Shown here: in pieces, positions 7,920-16,883 of the stretch
Layout: each line of letters begins with the position of its first letter
Numbering within the stretch: the first letter of the stretch is position 1
Origin: Streptomyces roseolilacinus
GTDB taxonomy: Bacteria > Actinomycetota > Actinomycetes > Streptomycetales > Streptomycetaceae
Direction: 5' to 3'
DNA length: 64,000 bases
Assembly (NCBI RefSeq): GCF_014649335.1
Contig: NZ_BMSV01000014.1
Coordinates: 1-64,000, forward strand
The notes under the pieces: generated by a model
What the model was told of the DNA's origin: nothing
Database searches by the model: none
Seen by the model: only the letters and a program-made list of their open reading frames with translations
Position numbers and translations under genes: made by a program

Positions 7920-9365
7920 TTACAGGGCCAGACCGGTGAGGACCAGCACCCGCTCGTACGTGTAGTCGTCCATGGCGTACGCGACGCCCTCGCGGCCGAC
8001 GCCGGACTGCTTGACGCCGCCGTACGGCATCTGGTCGGCGCGGTACGACGGGACGTCGCCGATGATCACGCCGCCGACCTCCAGCGCCCGGTGGGCGCGG
8101 AACGCGGTCTGCACGTCGTGGGTGAACACGCCCGCCTGGAGGCCGAACTTGGAGTTGTTGACCTCGGCGAAGGCGGCGGCCTCGCCGTCCACCCGGTGCA
8201 GCGTCAGGACCGGGCCGAAGACCTCCTCGTGGGCGAGGGTCGTGTCGGCCGGCAGGTCGGCGAGCACGGTCGGGGCGTAACTGGCGCCCTCGCGCTTGCC
8301 GCCGGCGAGGAGGGTGGCGCCGGCCTGGACGGCCTCGTCGACCCACGCCTCGACGCGCTTGGCGGCGTCCTCGCTGACGAGCGGGCCCACGTCGGTGGTC
8401 TCGTCGGCCGGGTCGCCGGTGCCCTGCGCCTCGACCGCGGCGACGACCTTCGGGACGAGCCGGTCGTAGACGGCGGCGTCCGCGATGACGCGCTGGACGG
8501 AGATGCAGGACTGGCCGCCCTGGTAGTTGGAGAAGGTGGCGATGCGGGACGCCGCCCAGTCCAGGTCCTCCTCGGAGGACCAGTCGGCGAGGACGACGGC
8601 CGCGGCGTTGCCGCCCAGCTCCAGCGTGCAGTGCTTGTGCGGCACGGACTGCTGGATGGCGTAGCCGACCTTGTCGGAGCCGGTGAAGGAGATGACCGGC
8701 AGGCGCTCGTCCTGGACGAGGGCGGGCATGCGGTCGTTGGACACCGGCAGGACGGACCAGGAGCCGGCGGGCAGGTCGGTCTCGGCGAGCAGTTCGCCCA
8801 GGATGAGGGCGGAGAGCGGGGTGGCCGGGGCCGGCTTGAGGATGATCGGGGCGCCGACGGCGAGGGCCGGGGCGACCTTGTGGGCGCACAGGTTCAGCGG
8901 GAAGTTGAACGGCGCGATGCCGAGGACGACGCCCTTGGGGAAGCGGCGCGTCAGGGCGAGGCGGCCGGTGCCGCCGGCGTCGGTGTCGAGGCGCTGGGCC
9001 TCGCCGCCGTTGAAGCGGCGGGCCTCCTCCGCGGCGAAGCGGAAGACGGACAGGGCGCGGCCCACCTCGCCGCGGGCCCACTTGAGGGGCTTGCCGTTCT
9101 CGGCGGTGATGAGCCGCGCGATCTCCTCGGTGCGCTCGGCGAGCCGCTTCGACACGTGGTCGAGGGCGGCGGCGCGGACGTGCGCGGGGGTCGCGGCGAA
9201 CTCGTCGGCGACGGCGTGGGCGGCGGCCACGGCCTCTTCGACCTGGGCCTCGGTGGGCACGCTCACCCGGCCGACGAGGTGGCCGTCCCAGGGGGAGGTG
9301 ACGTCGAAGGTGGTCTCGCCGGTGGCCTGGCGGCCGGCGAGCCAGAAGGCGTGGGTGGCAGTCAT
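7920..9365 (-). CDS. NAD(P)-dependent aldehyde dehydrogenase
   Basis: A 481-aa cytoplasmic enzyme of the ALDH superfamily. The catalytic Glu lies in LELGGN (about residue 249) and the nucleophilic Cys in GGQSC (about residue 284). The cofactor-binding segment PFNFPLNL is also present. The length is typical. The closest type by motif is the group of lactaldehyde/sulfoacetaldehyde/succinate-semialdehyde-like enzymes, so the substrate is open. The ATG at 9365 was chosen by homologue length. It precedes the acyl-CoA dehydrogenase, but a terminator divides them. The wider neighbourhood (gabT, PucR, pot genes) makes an amine-derived aldehyde a reasonable guess. Confidence 0.85.
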   Translation of the reverse strand: MTATHAFWLAGRQATGETTFDVTSPWDGHLVGRVSVPTEAQVEEAVAAAHAVADEFAATPAHVRAAALDHVSKRLAERTEEIARLITAENGKPLKWARGEVGRALSVFRFAAEEARRFNGGEAQRLDTDAGGTGRLALTRRFPKGVVLGIAPFNFPLNLCAHKVAPALAVGAPIILKPAPATPLSALILGELLAETDLPAGSWSVLPVSNDRMPALVQDERLPVISFTGSDKVGYAIQQSVPHKHCTLELGGNAAAVVLADWSSEEDLDWAASRIATFSNYQGGQSCISVQRVIADAAVYDRLVPKVVAAVEAQGTGDPADETTDVGPLVSEDAAKRVEAWVDEAVQAGATLLAGGKREGASYAPTVLADLPADTTLAHEEVFGPVLTLHRVDGEAAAFAEVNNSKFGLQAGVFTHDVQTAFRAHRALEVGGVIIGDVPSYRADQMPYGGVKQSGVGREGVAYAMDDYTYERVLVLTGLAL

Positions 9366-9422
9366 CGCGGTACCGGCCCTTCCGAGTAGTGGGGTGTCTG
9401 GCGCACGCGGTCGGCGCTCAGC

Positions 9423-10400
9423 TCACACGGTAGGCCCGGACGGGCGGCTGGTGGTTTGTCCGTCGTGGAGTGGTAGTGGGTCCGGCTCCGCCGGTTCGGC
9501 AGGTGCGGTGCGCCGTTCGGCGCGGACGATCAGCCAGACGCCGGCCACGACGACGGCGCCGCCGAGGGCGATGGGCCAGGTCAGCTCCTCGTCGAGGATC
9601 AGCCAGCCGAGGAGGACGGCGACCACGGGGTTGACGTAGGCGTAGGTGGCGACGAGCGAGATCGGGGCGCTCTGGAGGAGCCAGGCGTACGCGGTGAAGG
9701 CGACCAGCGAGCCGAAGACGACCAGGTAGACGAGGGCGGTCCAGGAGCGGGTGGAGACGGCGGCCAGGTCCAGTCCGTGCTGCTCGCCGCGGACCAGGCC
9801 GACGAGGGCGCAGCCGATGCCGCCGGCCACCATCTCGTAGGCGCTGGCGGTGAACGGGTTGCGGGGCATCGGCACGCGGGAGGAGGAGAACGAGCCCGCG
9901 GACCACATGAGGGTGGCGACGATGACGGTGAGGACGCCGCCGATGTGGACGTCGCCGCTCAGGCCGGGGAGGCTGAGGACGGCGAGGCCGGCGAGGCCGA
10001 GCACGACGCCGGCGTACGCGAAGGGTCCGGGGCGCTCGCCGAACACGGTGCGCAGGACGACCACCCAGGCCGGCATGACGGCGACGAGGAGGGCGGCGAG
10101 GCCGGACGGCACGGAGGTCTCGGCGAGGACGACGAGGCCGTTGCCGCCGAGGAGCAGCAGCAGGCCGACGACGGCGGCGGAGGCGAGCTGGGCCCGGGTG
10201 ACCTTCAGGACGCCGGGGCCGTGGCGCCAGGCGAGCAGCGCGGCGAGGAGGATCCCGGCGACGACGAAGCGGGCACCGGCGGAGAGGAAGGGGGGCAGGG
10301 TCTCGACGGCGATGCGGATGCCGAGGTACGTGGACCCCCACACGAGGTACACGATCGCCAGCGCGGCCCACACGGTGCCGCTGATGCGCGCGGTTGTCAT
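9423..10400 (-). CDS. EamA/DMT-family transporter
   Basis: A 325-aa inner-membrane protein with about ten hydrophobic helices arranged as two EamA halves (VYLVWGSTYLGIRIAVE in the first; LVYLVVFGSLVAFTAYAWLL in the second). The family exports amino acids and other small metabolites. The ATG at 10400 was preferred to an upstream TTG (10436), because the protein then starts just before the first helix. It ends 57 bp before the aldehyde dehydrogenase start and could be co-transcribed with it. A small hairpin separates it from the PucR gene upstream. Confidence 0.88.
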   Translation of the reverse strand: MTTARISGTVWAALAIVYLVWGSTYLGIRIAVETLPPFLSAGARFVVAGILLAALLAWRHGPGVLKVTRAQLASAAVVGLLLLLGGNGLVVLAETSVPSGLAALLVAVMPAWVVVLRTVFGERPGPFAYAGVVLGLAGLAVLSLPGLSGDVHIGGVLTVIVATLMWSAGSFSSSRVPMPRNPFTASAYEMVAGGIGCALVGLVRGEQHGLDLAAVSTRSWTALVYLVVFGSLVAFTAYAWLLQSAPISLVATYAYVNPVVAVLLGWLILDEELTWPIALGGAVVVAGVWLIVRAERRTAPAEPAEPDPLPLHDGQTTSRPSGPTV

Positions 10401-10442
10401 GGCCACGAGAGTATGGATCTTGCGCGCGATCAGCAAAGAATT

Positions 10443-10458
10443 TGCCCGGTTCCGGGCA
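10443..10458 (-). terminator. Short hairpin between pucR-like and eamA-like genes
   Basis: Perfect 7-bp arms TGCCCGG/CCGGGCA around TT, 40 bp downstream of the PucR stop. It is short, and could be a weak terminator. Confidence 0.4.
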
Positions 10459-10497
10459 GGGGGCCGTGAATACTGAGGCCGATGGGGCGGTTTTCCT

Positions 10498-12129
10498 CTA
10501 CTTTCCGGGCTGGTCGTACGCCGGTGGCTTGCCGGGCCGGTCGTACTTCCGGGGCTTTCCCGGCCGGTCGTACGCCGGCGGCCGGTCGCCCGTCGTCTTG
10601 AGGGCGAGCCACAGCTCCATGCGGACGTCCGGGTCGTCCAGGGAGCGGCCCAGGATCTCCTCGACCCGCCGCATCCGGTACCGCAGCGTGTGGCGGTGCA
10701 CGCCCAGGTCCGCCGCGGCGGCGTCCCACTGGCCGTGCCGGGAGAGCCAGGCGCGGACGGAGGCGACCAGGTCGCCGCGGCCGGTCGCGTCGTGCTCGTA
10801 CAGCGCCCGCAGCATGCCGTCCGCGAAGGCCCGTACGGCGTCGTCCGCGAGGAGCGGCAGCAGGGAGCCCGCCGCCAGCTCCTCGTGCTCGACGAGGGCG
10901 CGGCCCCGCCGGCGGGCCACCGACAGGGCCTGCTCCGCCTGCTTGTAGGCGGTGGCGGCCGCTATCGGGCCGGCCGGGGCGGACAGGCCGATGACGGCGC
11001 CGGCGTCGTCGGCCTCGCGGGCGGCGTACGCGTCGCACGCGGTGACCACCGCTCCCCCGTCCTCGGCCAGGACCACCAGCCGGTCCTCGCCCTCCGGGAC
11101 GGTGAGCACGGCCTCCCCCGTACGGGCGGCGGCCGCCTCCAGCGCGTCGGCGAGCACGGCGAGCGGCGGCTCGGCGGCCTGGTCCGGGTCGCCCGCCGCC
11201 TCCGCGATCAGCAGCCGGAACGGGGCGTCCAGCAGGCCCCCGTACAGGTCCCCGGCGACCGCGCGGGCGTGGTCGGGCTGCCCGGCCAGCATCATCCGCA
11301 GCACCGCCGCGCCGAGGCGCTGTTCGGCCGCCTGCAGGGACCGCGACCGCTCCGTGGTGAGGGTGAGCAGGGCGATCGCCGAGTGGACGGCGTACCGCTC
11401 CGCCGTGCCGAGCGGGGCCCCGGTGCCCACCGCCAGCGCGCCGCGCACGCGCCGCCCGGTGCCCAGCGACTGGAGCTCGACCCGGTCGTCGGTGCCGCCG
11501 ACGACGGCGCTGGCCGGGGCGGCCCGCTCGCGCAGCCGCTCCACGTCCGGGGTGAGCCGGGCCGCCCGCCGCGCCGCCCAGTCGGGCGCGGCGGTCAGGA
11601 CGGCGCCGGACGCGTCGTACAGCGCGGCCCAGCCGTCGACGTGCGCGGCGAGCCGGGCCACCACGGCGTCGGGGCCCTCGGCGAGGGCCGCCCGGGTCAG
11701 CTCCCGCTGCACCTCGAACCCGGCGGTCACCGCCCGGTACTGGTCGGCGGCGAGCGCGGCGGAGACCGCCTTGGAGATGGCGAGGAACGGCGTGCGGCGC
11801 GGCACCTCCAGCAGCGGCAGCCCCTCCTCGCGGGCGGCCTCCAGCAGGGCCTGCGGGATCTCGTCGTGGTTCACGCCGACCGCGAAGCCGACCCCGACGA
11901 CCCCCGCCCGGGCCAGCCGCCGGACGTACCGGCGCATCGCCTCGCCGTCCTCGGCGTCGAGCGTCATGGCGGTGGTGAGCAGCAGCTCGCCGCCCTCCAT
12001 GTACGGGACGGGGTCGGCGAGTTCGCTGACGTGGGCCCAGCGGACGGGCGTGTCGAGGTGGTCCGCGCCGGCGCGCACGACGAGCTTGAGCGCGGAGTGC
12101 TGGACGAGCGAGGCGAGGGTGAGCGGCAT
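10498..12129 (-). CDS. PucR-family transcriptional regulator
   Basis: A 543-aa regulator. The N-terminal PucR domain (LASLVQHSALKLVVRAG and WAHVSELADPVPYMEGGELLLTT, split by a variable stretch) senses nitrogen or purine-like signals in known members. A GGDEF-like middle region follows, with a C-terminal HTH (QWDAAAADLGVHRHTLRYRM). The end is odd: three imperfect repeats of the type YDRPGKP make a basic, proline-rich tail of about 27 residues beyond the HTH. The ATG at 12129 starts directly on the PucR domain. It lies beside gabT and amine-related genes, so control of GABA or polyamine use is plausible (inference). Confidence 0.88.
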   Translation of the reverse strand: MPLTLASLVQHSALKLVVRAGADHLDTPVRWAHVSELADPVPYMEGGELLLTTAMTLDAEDGEAMRRYVRRLARAGVVGVGFAVGVNHDEIPQALLEAAREEGLPLLEVPRRTPFLAISKAVSAALAADQYRAVTAGFEVQRELTRAALAEGPDAVVARLAAHVDGWAALYDASGAVLTAAPDWAARRAARLTPDVERLRERAAPASAVVGGTDDRVELQSLGTGRRVRGALAVGTGAPLGTAERYAVHSAIALLTLTTERSRSLQAAEQRLGAAVLRMMLAGQPDHARAVAGDLYGGLLDAPFRLLIAEAAGDPDQAAEPPLAVLADALEAAAARTGEAVLTVPEGEDRLVVLAEDGGAVVTACDAYAAREADDAGAVIGLSAPAGPIAAATAYKQAEQALSVARRRGRALVEHEELAAGSLLPLLADDAVRAFADGMLRALYEHDATGRGDLVASVRAWLSRHGQWDAAAADLGVHRHTLRYRMRRVEEILGRSLDDPDVRMELWLALKTTGDRPPAYDRPGKPRKYDRPGKPPAYDQPGK

Positions 12130-12162
12130 GGGACCGGCGGGCCTTCGAAAGGGGTGCGAGGG

Positions 12163-12183
12163 GGGACGGCTTTTCGCCGTCCC
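12163..12183 (-). terminator. Terminator after the VirD4/FtsK-like gene
   Basis: A perfect 8-bp stem GGGACGGC/GCCGTCCC with a TTTTC loop, 60 bp past the stop of the ATPase gene and 34 bp before the PucR start. Confidence 0.6.
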
Positions 12184-12242
12184 GTATGAACGGCTCCCCT
12201 CGATTCTGCCAGGACGTACGACTGAGGCCCACGCCGCGCGGC

Positions 12243-14384
12243 TCACCCCCGCAGATCGACCAGCAGCGGCGGCGCGTGCTCCCCGCGGACGCCGGTGACC
12301 GACAGCACCGCGTGGCCGGCGGGCACCTCGTGCGCCAGGTCGGACGCCGACCAGCGCTTGCGCTCGACCTCCCGGACCGTGACCGCCTCGGCGGTGGCGG
12401 CGCGGCCGGTGGCCAGGCGCCGCACGAAGTGCAGGGCCTTGGTGAGCGGCTCGTCGGAGACGATCTGCCGGTTGGTGACGTCCTGCGTCCGCACCCACTC
12501 GGTGCCCCACACCTCCGCGAACCTGCCGCCGTCCCCCGGCGCGAGCCCCGCGAACGCCATCCGGCAGCCGACCGCGCCGAGCAGCGGCCCGCGCAGCGCC
12601 TCCGGCACGTCCTCCAGGGTGCGCAGCGACAGCACGACGCCGGCGTGCGCGGAGCGGAGCCGCTGGATGGCGCGCACGGAGTCGGCGGTGACCGTGTCGG
12701 TCGCGTCGTCCAGGACGAGGCAGGCGAACAGCGACCGGTCGGCACGGGCGAGCGCGGCCTCCGTGAACTGGGCGAGCAGCAGCCGGGCGATGATCCGCGA
12801 CGCCGTGGCGTGGCCGCGTTCGGGCAGGTCGACGCGGACGCGCAGCGGGTGCTCGACGGCGCGCAGCGAGAAGCTGCCGCCCTCGCCGTCGGCGCGGAAG
12901 AAGCCCGCGAAGGCCGGGCGGTCCAGGAAGGCGACGCGCTCCGCGAGCAGGACCGCGACGTCGTCGCCGCGTTCGGCCTGCCGCGCCCGGGCGTCCAGTT
13001 CGCGCAGCTGCGCGGGGTCCCCGGCGACGGCGGCGCGCAGCTGGGCGAGGGCCTGCGGGGCGCCGCCGAGGAGTTCGCGCAGCTCCGGTACGGCGGGGAA
13101 GCGGCCGTGCGCGGCCCGGTAGGGCCCGATGAGCTGGGCCAGCGCGGTCGCGGCGCGGCGGCTGTCCGGGAGGAGGTCGCCGACCAGGGCCTCCGCCAGG
13201 GTGCGGGCGGCCTCGTCGGGGTCGTCGGCGCCGCCGTACAGGTCGAGGCCGTGCCGGGCGTCGGGGCGGCCGACCGTGACGACGACGTCGAACGCCGCGT
13301 CCGGGGCGAGCGGCGCGCCCTGGGCGGTGACGGCGACGACGGCGGCGCGGTTGGCGAGCGCCTGGAGGCACAGCGACTCGGTGACGGGCCGGACGAGCCG
13401 GGCGGTCTTGCCGGAGGCGGCCGGGCCCACCGCGAGGAGGGACGTGCCGAGCAGGGCCGGTTCGAGGGCGACGCCGGTGGTGCGGCGGGCGTAGGGGTTG
13501 CGGGGGTGGTCGGCCGCGGTGCCGATGCGGACCTGGCCGGTGGCGAGGTCGTGGGTGGCGGTGCGGACGGGCAGGTCCCGTCCCCCGGAGGGGTGGGCGC
13601 AGGCGGCGGGGCCCTGGGCGCGCACCGCCTCGGTGAACGCGGCGAGCCGGCCGGGCTGGGTGCGCACGCCGTGCCAGGCGCGCTGGATGCGGGCGTAGTC
13701 CACGTCGCCGAGCGTGCCCGCGCGGGTGGCCTCGGCGAGCCGGTCGGCGGCCTCGGTCAGGCCGGCGGCGCGCAGTTCGGGCCAGTCGGCGGGGTCGGCG
13801 CCGCGGCGGGGCGGCGGGGGCGGCGCGGTCCTGGCGCGGGAGCGGCGGGCGGAGCGGCGGAGGATCTCCGGGACGTGCCCGACCCGGGCGAAGAAGACGA
13901 GGAGGCCGCCGCCGACCAGCGCGTAGTAGACGTAGCTGGCGGTGGCCCAGGTGGACGGCTCGTAGCGCCAGGAGTCCGGGGTGAGGACGAGGAGGGGCCA
14001 CAGCCAGTAGTGGCCGAGGTAGCCGTTCCACAGGAGGGACCACAGGAGCCAGCCGCTGAGCAGGGAGATCAGCGCACCGGCGAGGAGCCGCCGGACGGGG
14101 ACGAGGTCGGGCTCCTCCTGGGGGCGGGGGCGGTGGCCGAGCCGCCACACGCCGGGCTCGGCCTCGGGGCGCGGGGTGCGCAGCCAGTCGGCGACGGACG
14201 CCCCCGCCGGGGAGGCGGGCGCGTGGCGCGGCACGGGCGGGGGCGCGGTCGGCGGGGCCGGCGTGTGCCACCCGGGCGGGGCCGCGGCCGGCGGGGCGGC
14301 CGGCCGCGGCGGCGGACCCGCCGGGTGCGGGACGGGGTCGGCGTGGGCGCCCCGTGCCTCGTACGACGTACCGTCCCTGTCCAT
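12243..14384 (-). CDS. VirD4/TraG-like or FtsK-like membrane ATPase
   Basis: A 713-aa protein with a proline-rich N-terminus (about residues 1-75), two hydrophobic segments (around LLAGALISLLSGWLLWSLL and YVYYALVGGGLLVFFA) and a cytoplasmic ATPase domain. Walker A is GPAASGKT; Walker B is ACLVLDDA. The DEPLTKALHF region and the rest of the C-terminus match coupling-protein-type ATPases in general shape. Such proteins pump DNA or protein, yet no relaxase, traB or secretion genes lie nearby. The ATG at 14384 has GCAGGGA upstream and was preferred to an upstream TTG. It is divergent from gabT. The role is unknown; I recall this pairing with gabT as conserved in Streptomyces. Confidence 0.75.
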   Translation of the reverse strand: MDRDGTSYEARGAHADPVPHPAGPPPRPAAPPAAAPPGWHTPAPPTAPPPVPRHAPASPAGASVADWLRTPRPEAEPGVWRLGHRPRPQEEPDLVPVRRLLAGALISLLSGWLLWSLLWNGYLGHYWLWPLLVLTPDSWRYEPSTWATASYVYYALVGGGLLVFFARVGHVPEILRRSARRSRARTAPPPPPRRGADPADWPELRAAGLTEAADRLAEATRAGTLGDVDYARIQRAWHGVRTQPGRLAAFTEAVRAQGPAACAHPSGGRDLPVRTATHDLATGQVRIGTAADHPRNPYARRTTGVALEPALLGTSLLAVGPAASGKTARLVRPVTESLCLQALANRAAVVAVTAQGAPLAPDAAFDVVVTVGRPDARHGLDLYGGADDPDEAARTLAEALVGDLLPDSRRAATALAQLIGPYRAAHGRFPAVPELRELLGGAPQALAQLRAAVAGDPAQLRELDARARQAERGDDVAVLLAERVAFLDRPAFAGFFRADGEGGSFSLRAVEHPLRVRVDLPERGHATASRIIARLLLAQFTEAALARADRSLFACLVLDDATDTVTADSVRAIQRLRSAHAGVVLSLRTLEDVPEALRGPLLGAVGCRMAFAGLAPGDGGRFAEVWGTEWVRTQDVTNRQIVSDEPLTKALHFVRRLATGRAATAEAVTVREVERKRWSASDLAHEVPAGHAVLSVTGVRGEHAPPLLVDLRG

Positions 14385-14638
14385 CGATCCCTGCCCCCTG
14401 AGCTGCCAGGCCGCGCGCGTCTGTGCACCGGCCAATCTAGTGCCCGTACGGGGTGTCGGGGCGGGTCGACGCGGACGCGGGCGCTCTCGGGGCGGCGGCG
14501 GGGCGGCACTATGTCCGCCGCGGACAACGGGACCGGCCGAACCACTCCCGAACGGCGCATGCCCGGGTGCCTCGCCCCCGCCTAGCCTGCGGGGGAGAGT
14601 AGAGACATAGCGTCCGTAAGCACCCCCAGGAGCCCCGC

Positions 14639-15973
14639 ATGACCGAAATTCCGCAGGAGCGCCGCGTCGTCACCGCCATTCCCGGCCCGAAGTCGCAGGA
14701 GCTTCAGGCCCGCCGCGTCGCCTCCGTCGCGGGCGGCGTCGGCTCCGTGCTCCCGGTGTTCACCGCCCGCGCGGGCGGCGGCATCATCGAGGACGTCGAC
14801 GGCAACCGCCTGATCGACTTCGGCTCCGGCATCGCCGTGACCTCCGTGGGCGCCTCCGCCGAGGCCGTCGTGCGCCGCGCCTCCGCGCAGCTGGCGGACT
14901 TCACCCACACCTGCTTCATGGTCACGCCGTACGAGGGGTACGTGGAGGTGTGCGAGGCGCTGGCCGAGCTCACGCCGGGCGACCACGCCAAGAAGTCGGC
15001 GCTGTTCAACAGCGGTGCCGAGGCCGTCGAGAACGCGGTGAAGATCGCCCGCTCGTACACCAGGCGCCAGGCCGTCGTCGTGTTCGACCACGGCTACCAC
15101 GGCCGCACGAACCTCACGATGGCGCTGACCGCCAAGAACATGCCGTACAAGCACGGCTTCGGCCCGTTCGCCCCCGAGGTGTACCGCGTGCCGGTGGCGT
15201 ACGGCTACCGCTGGCCGACCGGCCCGGAGAACTGCGGCCCCGAGGCCGCCGCCCAGGCCATCGACCAGATCAGCAAGCAGGTCGGCGCGGAGAACGTCGC
15301 CGCGATCATCATCGAGCCGGTGCTCGGCGAGGGCGGCTTCATCGAGCCGGCCAAGGGCTTCCTGCCGGCGGTCGCGCGGTTCGCCAAGGACAACGGCATC
15401 GTCTTCGTCGCGGACGAGATCCAGTCCGGCTTCTGCCGCACCGGCCAGTGGTTCGCCTGTGAGGACGAGGGCGTCGTCCCGGACCTGATCACCACCGCCA
15501 AGGGCATCGCGGGCGGTCTGCCGCTCGCCGCCGTCACCGGCCGCGCCGAGATCATGGACTCCGTGCACGGCGGCGGCCTGGGCGGCACCTACGGCGGCAA
15601 CCCGGTGGCCTGCGCGGGCGCGCTCGGCGCCATCGAGACGATGAAGGAGCTCGACCTCAACGGCCGGGCGAAGCGCATCGAGGAGGTCATGAAGGGCCGC
15701 CTCGCCACCATGCAGGAGAAGTACGAGGTCATCGGGGACATCCGCGGCCGCGGCGCGATGATCGCGATCGAGCTGGTGAAGGACCCGGCGACCAAGGAGC
15801 CGAACCCGGAGGCCGCCGGCGCGCTGGCGAAGGCCTGCCACGCCGAGGGCCTGCTGGTCCTGACCTGCGGCACGTACGGCAACGTGCTGCGCTTCCTGCC
15901 CCCGCTGGTGATCGGCGAGGACCTGCTCAACGAGGGCCTGGACATCCTCGAGGGCGCCTTCGCCGGCATCTGA
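14639..15973 (+). CDS. gabT: 4-aminobutyrate aminotransferase
   Basis: A 444-aa PLP enzyme of aminotransferase class III that transfers the amino group of GABA to 2-oxoglutarate, giving succinate semialdehyde. Visible motifs are the phosphate-binding NSGAEAVENAVKIAR, the substrate region VFDHGYHGRTNLTMALT, the PLP aspartate in FVADEIQSGFCRTG, and the Schiff-base Lys in TTAKGIAGG (about residue 288). The ATG at 14639 follows AGGAG at normal spacing. It is transcribed alone, divergent from the VirD4-like gene across 254 bp, and followed by a weak hairpin at 15974-15992. With the pot transporter and aldehyde dehydrogenases it fits polyamine to GABA to succinate catabolism. Confidence 0.93.
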   Translation: MTEIPQERRVVTAIPGPKSQELQARRVASVAGGVGSVLPVFTARAGGGIIEDVDGNRLIDFGSGIAVTSVGASAEAVVRRASAQLADFTHTCFMVTPYEGYVEVCEALAELTPGDHAKKSALFNSGAEAVENAVKIARSYTRRQAVVVFDHGYHGRTNLTMALTAKNMPYKHGFGPFAPEVYRVPVAYGYRWPTGPENCGPEAAAQAIDQISKQVGAENVAAIIIEPVLGEGGFIEPAKGFLPAVARFAKDNGIVFVADEIQSGFCRTGQWFACEDEGVVPDLITTAKGIAGGLPLAAVTGRAEIMDSVHGGGLGGTYGGNPVACAGALGAIETMKELDLNGRAKRIEEVMKGRLATMQEKYEVIGDIRGRGAMIAIELVKDPATKEPNPEAAGALAKACHAEGLLVLTCGTYGNVLRFLPPLVIGEDLLNEGLDILEGAFAGI

Positions 15974-16094
15974 CGGGCCGTTCGGCGGCCCGGATCGGCC
16001 CCGGTCCGCGGGTCGTGAAGAAGCTGTGGGGGGCCGATGGCGGGTTGGGGATCCGCCTGTCGGTCCCCCTGCCCGTCGCGTACGGTCGGGACCG

Positions 16095-16883
16095 ATGAGA
16101 GAAGAACCCCGCCCGCAGGGGACTGCGGGCGGATCCGGGTCGGGACCTCCCCAGTTCCGCCCCGGGCGTGCCGTCGCGCACACCGCCGGGACTCCGCGTA
16201 CCGGCGATCCTCACCGATCGGACCGTCGCCCGCCCCATACCCCCCGGGGCGAGCGGCACACCGGTCCCACCGGCCGTCCCGGAACCACCCCCCCTGTTCC
16301 GGGACGGCCGGCTTTCGTCGTGGCGCTGCTCTGCCTGTTCGGGTTCCTGCTGGTCACCTGGCAGGTGGCGGTCCGCGGTCCGCTCGCCGCACTGGACGAG
16401 CGCGCCGGGCGGGCCCTGGCCGGCCGCGGCCCCGCCGGGCTCGCCGAACTGGGCGCCGACCTCGGCAACACGTCCGTCGCCCTCCCCGTGCTGGCCGCCG
16501 CCATGGTGTACGCCGTGTGGCGCGGGCGCCGTCGGCGGGCGCTGTACGCGGGGGCGGCCATGGCGCTCGTGCCGGCCCTGGTGGTCCCGCTGAAGCTGCT
16601 CCTCGACCGGCCCGGCCCGCTCACCGACGCGACGGGCTACTACCCTTCCGGGCACACGGCGACGGCGCTGGTGGCGTACGGGGCGGCGGCGCTGCTGGTG
16701 CACCGGCGCGCGCTGGTGCCCGTCGCCGCGGTGCTGACGGCGGCGACGGGCACCGGCCTCGTCCTGCGCGGCTACCACTGGCCGCTGGACGTGGTGGCCA
16801 GCGTGCTGCTGTTCGGGGCGGGCCTGCCGGGGGTCACCGCCATCCGTAGGCGTCGAAGTTCCGGGAGAACTCCCAGCCGTTGA
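16095..16883 (+). CDS. PAP2-family membrane phosphatase
   Basis: A 262-aa membrane protein of the PAP2 (lipid phosphate phosphatase) family. After a proline/arginine-rich cytoplasmic stretch of about 75 residues there are five or six hydrophobic helices. The three PAP2 signatures are present: KLLLDRPGP (about residue 166), YYPSGHTAT (about 185) and RGYHWPLD (about 225), which form the phosphatase site on the outer face. Likely substrates are phosphatidic acid, undecaprenyl diphosphate or similar; the sequence does not decide. The ATG at 16095 was chosen for the nearest in-frame start; the long N-terminus may be shorter in reality. Its last 50 bases overlap the 3' end of the convergent chitinase gene. 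Confidence 0.85.
   Translation: MREEPRPQGTAGGSGSGPPQFRPGRAVAHTAGTPRTGDPHRSDRRPPHTPRGERHTGPTGRPGTTPPVPGRPAFVVALLCLFGFLLVTWQVAVRGPLAALDERAGRALAGRGPAGLAELGADLGNTSVALPVLAAAMVYAVWRGRRRRALYAGAAMALVPALVVPLKLLLDRPGPLTDATGYYPSGHTATALVAYGAAALLVHRRALVPVAAVLTAATGTGLVLRGYHWPLDVVASVLLFGAGLPGVTAIRRRRSSGRTPSR

Noticed and set aside
5178..9389. Open plus-strand frame of about 1400 codons
   Set aside because: Antisense shadow of the acyl-CoA and aldehyde dehydrogenase genes; no domain recognisable.
10498..14271. One 1257-codon protein covering PucR and the ATPase region
   Set aside because: The upper half is Arg/Pro shadow sequence; the PucR domain starts at the ATG at 12129.
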